NCBI GenBank assembly: GCA_036495715.1 | Contig: DASXML010000071.1 | Span: forward strand, 124,001-188,000 | From: Scandinavium sp036495715 | GTDB lineage: Bacteria; Pseudomonadota; Gammaproteobacteria; Enterobacterales; Enterobacteriaceae | DNA length: 64,000 nt | Reading direction: 5' to 3' | Shown here: positions 28,456-37,661 of the stretch, piece by piece | Numbering within the stretch: the first letter of the stretch is position 1 | Layout of the letters: each line of letters opens with the position of its first letter | The notes under the pieces: model-generated | What the model saw: the letters and a program-made list of their open reading frames with translations, nothing else | Database searches by the model: none | Told to the model about the DNA's origin: nothing | Position numbers and translations under genes: made by a program

Positions 28456-29349
28456 ATGGACCAACTGCGTGCCGAACTGAGCCATCTGCTGGGCGAGAAA
28501 CTGAGTCGGGTGGAGTGCGTGAGTGAGAAAACGGATTCATCACTGTGGTCTTTGTACGATGCTCAGGGCCACCCGATGCCGCTGCTGGCAAAAAGTTTTA
28601 CAACGCCAGGGCTGGCGCAGCAACTGGCGTGGAAAGTCTCTACCCTGGCCCGCAGTGGTACGGTTCGCATGCCAGTGGTTTACGGTGTGATAACGCATGA
28701 CGAACACGCTGGGCCGGATATTCTTTTGCTCGAACGTCTGCGTGGCGTCCCGGTTGAAGCGCCTGCCAGAACACCCGATCGCTGGGAACAGCTAAAAGAT
28801 CAAATCGTCGAGGCGTTGCTGTCCTGGCACCGACAAGATAGTGGTGGCTGCGTCGGCACCGTCGACAGCACCCAGGAAAATCTCTGGCCGCTCTGGTATC
28901 GCCAGCGCGTGGAAATGCTGTGGGGCACGCTGAATCTCTATCACAACACCGGACTGACGATGCAGGACAAGCGCATTTTGTTTCGCACTCGTGAATGTCT
29001 GCCCGCGCTCTTCGACGGTTTTAATGATAATTGCGTGCTGGTACACGGTAATTTCACGTTGCGCAGTATGTTGAAAGATTCCCGTAGCGATCAGCTGTTG
29101 GCAATGGTTGGGCCGGGCATTACGCTGTGGGCACCACGCGAATATGAGCTGTTTCGACTCTCGGAAAGCGGGCTGTCGGAAGGGCTGCTGTGGCATTACC
29201 TCCAGCGCGCGCCAGTTGCAGAAGCATTCCTCTGGCGGCGCTGGTTGTATTTACTGTGGGATGAAGTCGCCCAGTTGGTGAACACCGGGCGTTTTAACCG
29301 CGAAAACTTCGATCTGGCGTCAAAATCATTACTGCCCTGGCTCGCCTGA
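28456..29349 (+). CDS. ycbJ: YcbJ, phosphotransferase-like protein of unknown role
   Basis: A 297-residue protein equal in length to E. coli YcbJ. It resembles the aminoglycoside phosphotransferase/choline kinase fold: a conserved LLLERLRGVPVEA hinge-like stretch near 94, and a catalytic-loop position VHGNFTLRSMLKDS near 198. In active kinases that loop reads HGD and is followed by a metal-binding Asp; here it is HGN and the later position is MVGPGITLWAP, so it may be inactive or unusual. Its last 21 bases overlap the end of elyC on the other strand. Confidence 0.88.
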   Translation: MDQLRAELSHLLGEKLSRVECVSEKTDSSLWSLYDAQGHPMPLLAKSFTTPGLAQQLAWKVSTLARSGTVRMPVVYGVITHDEHAGPDILLLERLRGVPVEAPARTPDRWEQLKDQIVEALLSWHRQDSGGCVGTVDSTQENLWPLWYRQRVEMLWGTLNLYHNTGLTMQDKRILFRTRECLPALFDGFNDNCVLVHGNFTLRSMLKDSRSDQLLAMVGPGITLWAPREYELFRLSESGLSEGLLWHYLQRAPVAEAFLWRRWLYLLWDEVAQLVNTGRFNRENFDLASKSLLPWLA

Positions 29350-30105
29350 GCTGCCTTTGAGCCATTGCCAAATGCGGCCCACGGTTTCGTAACCCACGCG
29401 GTCGCTGTGCATTAACCAGACAGGCGACGGGATGAGACGTTCCCACGGGTTTAACGGCGAGTCTATCGCCAGCTGGTTTGCCGGGGCAGGTAACGGATGC
29501 AACCCGGCATGGTGGAAGAAAATCATCGCGCGGGGCAAATGAGAAGCCGACGTCACCAGCAGGAAGGGGGCATCACCAATCGCCTGTTTGACCACGGCGG
29601 CTTCTTCTTCCGTGTCCTTCGGCTTATCCAGAACGATAATCTCACTGCGCGGTACCCCCAGACTTTCTGCGACACGAGCGCCGGCTTCTCCGGTACTGAC
29701 TGGATTGGTCAGGGCGGGAGCGCCGGTGAAGATGAGTTTGGCTCCTGGGTTTTGCTGCCATAAACGAATACCTTCGGCGAGGCGCGGCAAACTGTTACTG
29801 ATGAGGTTAGAACTGGGTGCCCATTGCGGATTCCAGGTGTAGCCGCCGCCGAGTACCACCACATACTCTACATGTTCCGCTCCCCGCCAGGTGGGATAGG
29901 TGTTTTCGATAGGTTTTAGCAAGCTGTCTGCGACCGGTTGCAGGCTTAAAAGCAGTAGCGCCAGCCAGCCAATGCTAAGACAAATCTTGCCACTGCGCTG
30001 GAATCGGCTGAACCAAAGCAAACCCAGGCCGAGCGCCATGAGTAACAGCAACAAAGGCAACGGCAAAATCATGCCGCCGATAACCTTCTTTAGCGTAAAA
30101 AGCAT
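29329..30105 (-). CDS. elyC: envelope biogenesis factor ElyC (DUF218)
   Basis: Inner-membrane protein of the DUF218/YdcF-like family; in E. coli (259 residues, also YcbC) it is needed for normal peptidoglycan synthesis at low temperature and affects undecaprenyl carrier use. The 258 residues begin with two hydrophobic helices (about 8-28 and 38-57), then the DUF218 domain: VVLGGGYTWNP near 83, KLIFTGAPALTNPVSTGEAG near 126, LLVTSASHLPRAM near 182 and MHSDRVGYETVGR near 236. It overlaps ycbJ by 21 bases at the convergent 3' ends and is divergent from cmoM. Confidence 0.94.
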   Translation of the reverse strand: MLFTLKKVIGGMILPLPLLLLLMALGLGLLWFSRFQRSGKICLSIGWLALLLLSLQPVADSLLKPIENTYPTWRGAEHVEYVVVLGGGYTWNPQWAPSSNLISNSLPRLAEGIRLWQQNPGAKLIFTGAPALTNPVSTGEAGARVAESLGVPRSEIIVLDKPKDTEEEAAVVKQAIGDAPFLLVTSASHLPRAMIFFHHAGLHPLPAPANQLAIDSPLNPWERLIPSPVWLMHSDRVGYETVGRIWQWLKGSSGEPGQ

Positions 30106-30227
30106 CCGTATTGGTTCCTTTTTTAACCATCTGATAGGGGATATGCACGGATATTACACCAGATAGCTTCCCTCTCGCTGTGGGTATGACAAAATAGCGG
30201 CTTTGTAATGGGCAAATGGAGTCCGGC

Positions 30228-31022
30228 GTGCAGGATCGCAATTTTGACGGCATCGCGGAACGGTTTTCGCGCAATATCTATGGCACGACCAAGGGCCAGC
30301 TGCGTCAGGCGATCTTATGGCAAGATTTAGACATTTTGCTGGATTCCTTCGGTGACGCGCCATTACGGGTTCTGGACGCTGGCGGCGGTGCCGGGCAAAC
30401 GGCAATTCGGATGGCAGAGCGAGGGCATCATGTTACCCTATGCGACTTGTCAGCGGAGATGATTGCCCTGGCGAAGCAGGCCGCCGATGAGAAAGGTGTG
30501 AGCCACAACATGCATTTTGTACAATGCCCGGTGCAGGAAATTACGGGGCATTTGGAAAGGCCGGTTGATCTGATATTGTGCCATGCGGTGCTGGAATGGG
30601 TAGTTGATCCGCAAGCGGTGTTAGACGCGCTGTGGTCGGCATTACGTCCGGGCGGCGCGTTGTCGTTAATGTTCTACAATGCTAACGGTCTGTTGATGCA
30701 TAACATGGTCGTGACGAACTTTGACTATGTCGAAGCGGGCATGCCGAAGACCCGAAAACGTAAGCTGTCGCCGAACTATCCGCGACAGCCGCAGCAGGTT
30801 TACGACTGGCTGCACGCCGCGGGTTGGCAAATAACCAGCAAAACCGGTGTGCGGGTCTTTCATGATTATCTGCGTGAAAAACATAAGCAGCATGACCGCT
30901 ACGAACAATTGTTGGCACTAGAAACACGCTATTGCCGGGAAGAACCCTGGATTAGCCTGGGTCGCTATATTCATGTCACCGCGCTAAAACCGCAGGTAGA
31001 TACAAGGACTAACGATGAGTGA
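30228..31022 (+). CDS. cmoM: tRNA 5-carboxymethoxyuridine methyltransferase
   Basis: SAM-dependent enzyme (formerly SmtA) that methylates cmo5U to its methyl ester at the wobble base of certain tRNAs. I choose a GTG start at 30228, because GGAG sits 6 bases before it and the product then begins with the family sequence QDRNFDGIAE; an in-frame ATG four codons earlier overlaps that GGAG. The product is 264 residues (E. coli 261). The SAM site is VLDAGGGAGQTAIRMAERGH near 47, and LILCHAVLEWV near 110 follows. It overlaps mukF by 8 bases and heads the cmoM-mukFEB operon. Confidence 0.95.
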   Translation: MQDRNFDGIAERFSRNIYGTTKGQLRQAILWQDLDILLDSFGDAPLRVLDAGGGAGQTAIRMAERGHHVTLCDLSAEMIALAKQAADEKGVSHNMHFVQCPVQEITGHLERPVDLILCHAVLEWVVDPQAVLDALWSALRPGGALSLMFYNANGLLMHNMVVTNFDYVEAGMPKTRKRKLSPNYPRQPQQVYDWLHAAGWQITSKTGVRVFHDYLREKHKQHDRYEQLLALETRYCREEPWISLGRYIHVTALKPQVDTRTNDE

Positions 31023-32337
31023 TTTTTCCCAGACAGTCCCCGAACTGGTTGCCTGGGCCAGAAAAAATGATTTTTCGATCTCGTTGCCGGTCGACAGGCT
31101 TTCATTCCTGATGGCTGTGGCAACGCTGAATGGCGAAAGACTGGAAGGCGAGCTTACCGAAGGTGAGTTGATTGATGCTTTCCGTCACGTCAGTGATGCG
31201 TTTGAGCAAACCAGCGAAACCATCAGCGTGCGCGCGAACAACGCGATCAACGATATGGTGCGTCAACGTCTGCTGAACCGCTTTACCAGCGAAATCACCG
31301 AAGGCAACTCTATCTACCGATTGACGCCGCTCGGCATCGGGATAACGGATTATTACATTCGCCAACGCGAATTCTCAACGCTGCGCCTGTCGATGCAGCT
31401 GTCTATTGTTGGCGGTGAGCTGAAGCGCGCGGCGGATGCGGCAGAAGAGAACGGTGATGAATTTCACTGGCATCGCAACGTCTATGCGCCGCTGAAGTAT
31501 TCCGTCGCGGAAATCTTCGACAGTATCGATCTCACTCAGCGCCTGATGGACGAGCAGCAGCAAACGGTAAAAGACGATATCGCCCAGTTGCTGAACAAAG
31601 ACTGGCGTGCGGCTATCTCCAGTTGTGAAATGCTGCTGTCAGAAACGTCCGGCACGCTACGTGAACTGCAAGATACGCTGGAAGCCGCAGGTGACAAGCT
31701 CCAGGCAAACCTGATGCGTATTCAGGATTCCACCATGACGCACGACGATCTGCATTTTGTCGATCGTCTGGTGTTCGACTTGCAAAGCAAACTGGATCGT
31801 ATCGTCAGCTGGGGCCAGCAGGCTATCGACCTGTGGATCGGCTACGATCGCCACGTGCATAAGTTTATCCGAACCGCTATCGATATGGATAAAAACCGCG
31901 TCTTCGCCCAGCGTCTTCGCGTGTCGGTACAGAACTACTTTGACGCGCCGTGGGCGCTGACGTATGCCAATGCCGATCGTCTTTTCGACATGCGTGACGA
32001 AGAGATGATGCTGCGTGACGAAGAGGTGACCGGGGAACTTCCGCCGGACCTGGAGTACGAAGAGTTTAACGAAATCCGCGAGCAGTTGGCGGCGCTCATC
32101 GAAGAGCAATTGGTTATCTATAAAAACAAAGGACTGCCGCTGGATTTGGGGCTGGTCGCGCGCGAATACCTCACGCAATACCCACGCGCCCGTCATTTCG
32201 ACGTTGCGCGCATTGTGGTCGATCAGGCCGTCCGTTTGGGCGTAGCACAAGCAGATTTCACCGGACTGTCGCCGAAGTGGCAGCCGATTAATGATTACGG
32301 AGCCAAGGTACAGGCACATGTCATCGACAAATATTGA
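31015..32337 (+). CDS. mukF: chromosome partition protein MukF (kleisin)
   Basis: Kleisin subunit of the MukBEF condensin that organises and segregates the chromosome. It is 440 residues, as in E. coli. It has an N-terminal winged-helix dimerisation region, a helical middle, a flexible acidic linker around DEEVTGELPPDLEYEE near 335-350, and a C-terminal winged helix that contacts MukB. The start overlaps cmoM; its end overlaps the mukE start by 20 bases, so mukF, mukE and mukB are tightly coupled. Confidence 0.97.
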   Translation: MSDFSQTVPELVAWARKNDFSISLPVDRLSFLMAVATLNGERLEGELTEGELIDAFRHVSDAFEQTSETISVRANNAINDMVRQRLLNRFTSEITEGNSIYRLTPLGIGITDYYIRQREFSTLRLSMQLSIVGGELKRAADAAEENGDEFHWHRNVYAPLKYSVAEIFDSIDLTQRLMDEQQQTVKDDIAQLLNKDWRAAISSCEMLLSETSGTLRELQDTLEAAGDKLQANLMRIQDSTMTHDDLHFVDRLVFDLQSKLDRIVSWGQQAIDLWIGYDRHVHKFIRTAIDMDKNRVFAQRLRVSVQNYFDAPWALTYANADRLFDMRDEEMMLRDEEVTGELPPDLEYEEFNEIREQLAALIEEQLVIYKNKGLPLDLGLVAREYLTQYPRARHFDVARIVVDQAVRLGVAQADFTGLSPKWQPINDYGAKVQAHVIDKY

Positions 32338-33028
32338 ACACGTGATGCCAGTTAAACTGGCACAGGCTCTGGCCAATCCGTTATTCCCGGCGCTGGATAG
32401 CGCTCTGCGTTCGGGCCGTCATATCGGTCTGGACGAACTGGACAACCATGCCTTTTTGATGGATTTCCAGGAATATCTGGAAGAGTTTTACGCCCGCTAT
32501 AACGTGGAGCTGATTCGCGCGCCGGAAGGCTTCTTCTATTTGCGCCCGCGTTCCACGACGCTGATCCCTCGCTCGGTGCTGTCCGAGGTGGACATGATGG
32601 TCGGTAAAATCCTTTGCTATCTCTACCTCAGCCCAGAACGGCTGGCGAACGAAGGGATTTTCACCCAGCAGGAACTGTATGACGAACTGTTAAGCCTGGC
32701 CGATGAAGCCAAGCTGATGAAGCTGGTGAATAACCGTTCTACCGGTTCGGATCTCGACAGGCAAAAATTGCAGGAAAAAGTACGCTCTTCCCTAAGCCGT
32801 CTGCGCCGTTTGGGCATGGTGTGGTTTATGGGTCATGACAGCAGTAAATTCCGTATCACCGAGGCGGTTTTCCGCTTTGGCGCGGATGTGCGTTCGGGTG
32901 ACGACGCCCGCGAAGCGCAGTTGCGCATGATCCGCGATGGTGAAGCGATGGCGATTGAAAATCGTCTGCAACTCAATGACGAGAATGACGATGCTCAGCC
33001 GGATACGGATAGCGGGGAGGAAGAATAA
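32318..33028 (+). CDS. mukE: chromosome partition protein MukE
   Basis: Winged-helix partner of MukF in MukBEF. Starting at 32318 it has 236 residues and begins MSSTNIEHVMPVKLAQAL, matching the E. coli protein (234). A start nine codons upstream lies deeper in mukF and is less likely. AAGG at about 10 bases is a fair ribosome site. The last 20 residues are acidic (ending DSGEEE). Its stop shares one base with the mukB start. Confidence 0.96.
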   Translation: MSSTNIEHVMPVKLAQALANPLFPALDSALRSGRHIGLDELDNHAFLMDFQEYLEEFYARYNVELIRAPEGFFYLRPRSTTLIPRSVLSEVDMMVGKILCYLYLSPERLANEGIFTQQELYDELLSLADEAKLMKLVNNRSTGSDLDRQKLQEKVRSSLSRLRRLGMVWFMGHDSSKFRITEAVFRFGADVRSGDDAREAQLRMIRDGEAMAIENRLQLNDENDDAQPDTDSGEEE

Positions 33029-36000
33029 TGATTGAACGCGGTAAATTTCGTTCATTAACCCTGATTAACTGGAACGGCTTTTTCGCCCGAACCTTTGATC
33101 TTGATGAACTGGTTACGACGCTTTCGGGCGGTAACGGGGCCGGTAAATCCACCACCATGGCGGCATTTGTCACGGCGCTGATCCCCGATCTGACGCTGCT
33201 GCACTTCCGTAACACCACCGAAGCCGGTGCGACCAGCGGTTCACGTGATAAAGGCTTGCACGGTAAGCTTAAAGCCGGTGTCTGTTATTCGATGCTGGAC
33301 GTCATGAACTCTCGCCATCAGCGCGTGCTGGTGGGCGTGCGTTTGCAGCAGGTTGCCGGACGTGACCGCAAAGTGGACATCAAACCGTTCGCTATTCAGG
33401 GTCTGCCGATGTCATTCCAGCCGACGGAGCTGGTGACGGAAACACTGAACGACAGGCAGGCTCGCGTCCTCACGCTTCAGGAGCTGAAAGATAAGCTCGA
33501 AGGGATGGAAGGCGTACAGTTCAAACAGTTTAACTCCATCACCGACTATCACTCGCTGATGTTCGATTTGGGCGTTGTCGCTCGTCGTCTGCGCTCTGCG
33601 TCTGACCGTAGCAAATACTATCGCCTGATTGAAGCCTCGCTGTATGGCGGGATTTCCAGCGCCATTACCCGCTCGCTGCGTGACTACCTGTTGCCAGAAA
33701 ACAGCGGCGTGCGTAAAGCCTTCCAGGATATGGAAGCCGCGCTGCGTGAAAACCGCATGACGCTGGAAGCGATCCGCGTGACGCAATCGGATCGCGATTT
33801 GTTTAAGCATCTGATTTCCGAAGCGACCGATTATGTGGCGGCGGATTACATGCGCCACGCCAACGAACGCCGCGTGCATCTCGACAAAGCGCTGGAATTC
33901 CGCCGCGAATTATACACCTCGCGCAAACAGCTGAGCGCTGAACAGTTCAAACACGTCGATATGGCGCGGGAACTGCAAGAACATAGCGGTGCCGAAGGCG
34001 ATCTGGAAGCCGATTACCAGGCGGCGAGCGATCACCTGAATCTGGTGCAGACCGCATTGCGTCAGCAGGAAAAAATTGGGCGCTACGAAGCGGATCTCGA
34101 CGAACTGCAGATTCGTCTTGAAGAACAAAATGAAGTGGTGGCAGAAGCCGCTGAACAGCAAGAAGACAACGAAGGCCGCGCCGAAGCCGCTGAGCTGGAA
34201 GTGGATGAGCTGAAAAACCAGCTCGCCGATTATCAGCAGGCGCTGGATGTGCAGCAGACGCGTGCTATTCAGTACAGTCAGGCGTTACAGGCGCTGCAAC
34301 GCGCGAAAGAGCTTTGCCACCTGCCGGATCTGAATCCGGAAAGCGCCGACGAATGGCTTGATACCTTCAAAGCGAAAGAGCAAGAAGCCACCGAAAAACT
34401 GCTGTCGCTCGAACAGAAAATGAGCGTGGCGCAAACCGCGCACAGCCAGTTTGAGCAGGCCTATCAGCTGGTGGCGGCGATCAATGGCCCGTTGGGCCGT
34501 GACGAGGCGTGGGACATCGCCCGCGACCTGCTGCGTGAAGGTGTGAATCAGCGCCATCTGGCGGAACAGACGAACCCGCTGCGCGGACGCCTGAACGAAC
34601 TGGAACAGCGCCTGCGTGAGCAGCAAGAAGCCGAGCGTTTGTTGGCTGAGTTCTGCAAACGCCAGGGCCGTCATATCGAAATCGACGAGCTGGAAGCCCT
34701 GCATCAGGAGCTGGAAGAGCGCATCTCTGCATTGTCGGACAGCGTTTCTTCCGCCAGTGAACAGCGTATGACGCTGCGTCAGGAACTCGAACAGTTGCAA
34801 GGCCGGACGCAAACGCTGTTGCAACGTGCGCCAATCTGGCTGGCTGCACAAAGCAGTCTGACTCAGCTTTGCGAGCAGAGTGGCGAAGCGTTCGAATCCA
34901 GCCAGGACGTGACTGAATTCATGCAACAACTGCTGGAGCGCGAGCGTGAAGCGATTGTTGAACGTGATGAAGTCGGCGCCCGTAAACGTGCCGTTGACGA
35001 CGAAATCGAGCGTTTAAGTCAGCCTGGCGGTTCGGAAGATCAGCGCCTCAATGCGCTCGCTGAACGCTTTGGCGGCGTGCTGTTGTCCGAAATTTACGAC
35101 GACGTCAGCCTTGACGATGCACCGTACTTTTCCGCGCTGTATGGCCCATCGCGTCACGCGATTGTGGTACAGGATCTGTCGCTGATCGCCGAACAGCTCG
35201 AAGGGCTGGAAGATTGTCCAGAAGATCTCTATCTCATTGAAGGGGATCCACAGTCCTTTGATGACAGCGTATTCGCCGTTGACGAGCTTGAAAAAGCCGT
35301 CGTGGTGAAAATCGCCGATCGTCAGTGGCGTTATTCCCGTTTCCCGACGCTGCCGTTATTTGGTCGTGCGGCGCGTGAAAACCGTATCGAAACGCTGCAT
35401 GCCGAACGTGAAATCTTGTCTGAGCGTTTTGCGACGCTGTCGTTTGACGTACAGAAAACCCAACGTCTGCATCAGGCGTTCAGCCGCTTTATCGGCAGCC
35501 ATTTAGCCGTCGCGTTTGAAGCGGATCCGGAAGCGGAAATTCGCAAACTGAATACTCGTCGTGGTGAGCTGGAGCGTGCGCTTAGCAATCACGAAAATGA
35601 CAACCAACAGAGCCGCGCTCAGTTTGAGCTGGCGAAAGAAGGCGTAGCGCAGCTTAACCGTTTGCTGCCGCGTCTTAATCTGTTGGCTGATGAAACACTG
35701 GCCGATCGCGTTGATGAAATTCAGGAACGTCTGGATGAAGCGCAGGAAGCCGCGCGCTTTATTCAGCAGCATGGCAATCAGCTGGCAAAACTGGAACCGA
35801 TGGTTTCCGTTCTGCAAAGCGATCCAGAGCAATTTGAACAGCTAAAAGAAGATTACGCTTATTCTCAGCAAGTGCAGCGTGATGCGCGCCAGCAGGCGTT
35901 TGCTCTGACGGAAGTGGTTCAGCGCCGTGCGCACTTTGGCTATACCGATTCGGCGGAAATGCTCAACGGTAATACCGATCTCAACGAGAAACTGCGCCAG

Positions 36001-37476
36001 CGTCTTGAACAAGCCGAAGCTGAACGTGCTCGCGCGCGCGAAGCGCTGCGTAACCACGCGGCACAGCTAAGCCAGTACAGCCAGGTTATGGCGTCACTGA
36101 AAAGCTCTTACGATACCAAAAAAGAGCTGCTGACCGATTTACACCGCGAACTGCAGGATATCGGCGTGCGCGCTGATAGCGGCGCGGAAGAGCGTGCGCG
36201 TTCACGCCGCGATGAGTTGCACACTCAACTCTCCAACAACCGTAACCGCCGTAATCAACTTGAGAAAGCGCTGACCTTCTGCGAAGCGGAGATGGATAAC
36301 CTGACCCGAAAATTGCGCTCCCTTGAGCGTAATTATCTCGAAATGCGTGAGCAAGTGGTGAGTGCGAAAGCGGGCTGGTGCGCGGTTATGCGTCTGGTGA
36401 AAGACAACAACGTTGAGCGTCGTCTACACCGCCGTGAGCTGGCTTATCTTTCTGCGGACGATTTACGTTCGATGTCGGATAAGGCGCTGGGTGCGCTGCG
36501 TCTGGCCGTTGCGGATAACGAACATCTGCGCGACGTGCTGCGTATGTCGGAAGATCCGAAACGTCCTGAGCGTAAAATCCAGTTCTTCGTGGCGGTGTAC
36601 CAGCACCTCCGCGAGCGTATTCGTCAGGATATTATCCGTACCGACGATCCCGTTGAAGCCATTGAGCAGATGGAAATCGAACTGGGGCGCTTGACGGAAG
36701 AACTGACGGCGCGTGAACAGAAGCTGGCAATCAGCTCTCGCAGCGTGGCGAACATCATTCGCAAGACCATTCAACGCGAGCAGAACCGTATTCGTATGCT
36801 CAACCAGGGTCTGCAAAGCGTGTCGTTTGGCCAGGTCAACAGCGTGCGTCTGAACGTCAATGTGCGTGAAGCCCACTCCACGCTGCTGGAAGTGCTTGCC
36901 GAACAGCACGAACAGCACCAGGACTTGTTCAAAAGCAACCGCCTGACCTTCTCCGAAGCGCTGGCGAAGCTGTATCAACGTCTGAATCCGCAGATCGATA
37001 TGGGTCAGCGTACGCCGCAGACTATTGGTGAAGAGCTGCTCGACTACCGTAACTATCTTGAGATGGAAGTCGAAGTTAACCGTGGTTCCGACGGCTGGTT
37101 GCGTGCGGAGTCTGGTGCGCTGTCTACCGGGGAAGCTATCGGTACGGGGATGTCGATTCTGGTGATGGTTGTGCAGAGCTGGGAAGATGAAGCGCGGCGT
37201 CTGCGTGGCAAAGATATTTCGCCATGTCGTCTGCTGTTCCTTGATGAAGCGGCGCGTCTTGATGCCCGTTCCATTGCCACGCTGTTTGAACTGTGTGACC
37301 GTCTGGAAATGCAGCTCATCATTGCGGCACCGGAAAATATCAGCCCGGAAAAAGGCACCACCTATAAACTGGTGCGTAAGGTCTTCCAGAATACCGAACA
37401 CGTTCACGTGGTCGGCCTGCGTGGTTTCGCGCCGCAGCTACCGGAACCCTTGCCCGGCACGGCAGATGCTTCGTAA
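33028..37476 (+). CDS. mukB: chromosome partition protein MukB (SMC-like ATPase)
   Basis: SMC-like motor of MukBEF condensin. The 1482 residues (E. coli 1486) have the SMC layout: N-terminal head with Walker A GGNGAGKS at 34-41, a long coiled coil from about 280, a hinge near 650-780 (GSEDQRLNALAERFGG to PLFGRAARENR), a second coil back, and the C-terminal head with signature SGALSTGEAIGTGMSI near 1365 and Walker B CRLLFLDEAARLD near 1402. It ends with a strong terminator, closing the cmoM-mukFEB operon. Confidence 0.98.
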   Translation: MIERGKFRSLTLINWNGFFARTFDLDELVTTLSGGNGAGKSTTMAAFVTALIPDLTLLHFRNTTEAGATSGSRDKGLHGKLKAGVCYSMLDVMNSRHQRVLVGVRLQQVAGRDRKVDIKPFAIQGLPMSFQPTELVTETLNDRQARVLTLQELKDKLEGMEGVQFKQFNSITDYHSLMFDLGVVARRLRSASDRSKYYRLIEASLYGGISSAITRSLRDYLLPENSGVRKAFQDMEAALRENRMTLEAIRVTQSDRDLFKHLISEATDYVAADYMRHANERRVHLDKALEFRRELYTSRKQLSAEQFKHVDMARELQEHSGAEGDLEADYQAASDHLNLVQTALRQQEKIGRYEADLDELQIRLEEQNEVVAEAAEQQEDNEGRAEAAELEVDELKNQLADYQQALDVQQTRAIQYSQALQALQRAKELCHLPDLNPESADEWLDTFKAKEQEATEKLLSLEQKMSVAQTAHSQFEQAYQLVAAINGPLGRDEAWDIARDLLREGVNQRHLAEQTNPLRGRLNELEQRLREQQEAERLLAEFCKRQGRHIEIDELEALHQELEERISALSDSVSSASEQRMTLRQELEQLQGRTQTLLQRAPIWLAAQSSLTQLCEQSGEAFESSQDVTEFMQQLLEREREAIVERDEVGARKRAVDDEIERLSQPGGSEDQRLNALAERFGGVLLSEIYDDVSLDDAPYFSALYGPSRHAIVVQDLSLIAEQLEGLEDCPEDLYLIEGDPQSFDDSVFAVDELEKAVVVKIADRQWRYSRFPTLPLFGRAARENRIETLHAEREILSERFATLSFDVQKTQRLHQAFSRFIGSHLAVAFEADPEAEIRKLNTRRGELERALSNHENDNQQSRAQFELAKEGVAQLNRLLPRLNLLADETLADRVDEIQERLDEAQEAARFIQQHGNQLAKLEPMVSVLQSDPEQFEQLKEDYAYSQQVQRDARQQAFALTEVVQRRAHFGYTDSAEMLNGNTDLNEKLRQRLEQAEAERARAREALRNHAAQLSQYSQVMASLKSSYDTKKELLTDLHRELQDIGVRADSGAEERARSRRDELHTQLSNNRNRRNQLEKALTFCEAEMDNLTRKLRSLERNYLEMREQVVSAKAGWCAVMRLVKDNNVERRLHRRELAYLSADDLRSMSDKALGALRLAVADNEHLRDVLRMSEDPKRPERKIQFFVAVYQHLRERIRQDIIRTDDPVEAIEQMEIELGRLTEELTAREQKLAISSRSVANIIRKTIQREQNRIRMLNQGLQSVSFGQVNSVRLNVNVREAHSTLLEVLAEQHEQHQDLFKSNRLTFSEALAKLYQRLNPQIDMGQRTPQTIGEELLDYRNYLEMEVEVNRGSDGWLRAESGALSTGEAIGTGMSILVMVVQSWEDEARRLRGKDISPCRLLFLDEAARLDARSIATLFELCDRLEMQLIIAAPENISPEKGTTYKLVRKVFQNTEHVHVVGLRGFAPQLPEPLPGTADAS

Positions 37477-37496
37477 CGGTAAATAGCTATTTTTAA

Positions 37497-37527
37497 AAAA
37501 GGGCGACAACGATGTCGCCCTTTTTGT
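37497..37527 (+). terminator. Rho-independent terminator of mukB
   Basis: AAAAAGGGCGACA-acga-TGTCGCCCTTTTTG, a stable hairpin with T tail 21 bases after the mukB stop. Confidence 0.93.
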
Positions 37528-37661
37528 TATCCTTTTTCGCCGGAAGCGGAGTATTATCTTTAATCTTCTTTACATTTGGTCAGGCAAAACTATTTTTGTC
37601 TTTATATACTGAGAGTAAGCCCCGGTTGGTGTGGGCAGTAATGACAAACAGGGGGCAAGGG

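Noticed and set aside
36463..37407. A 314-codon open frame antisense to the end of mukB
   Set aside because: It lies wholly inside a well-conserved coding region, has no homology pattern or start signals, and is explained by codon bias of mukB.
37512..37661. Fifty-codon N-terminal extension of LdtD
   Set aside because: It starts inside the mukB terminator. The family N-terminus and a signal peptide begin at 37662 with a purine-rich site in front.
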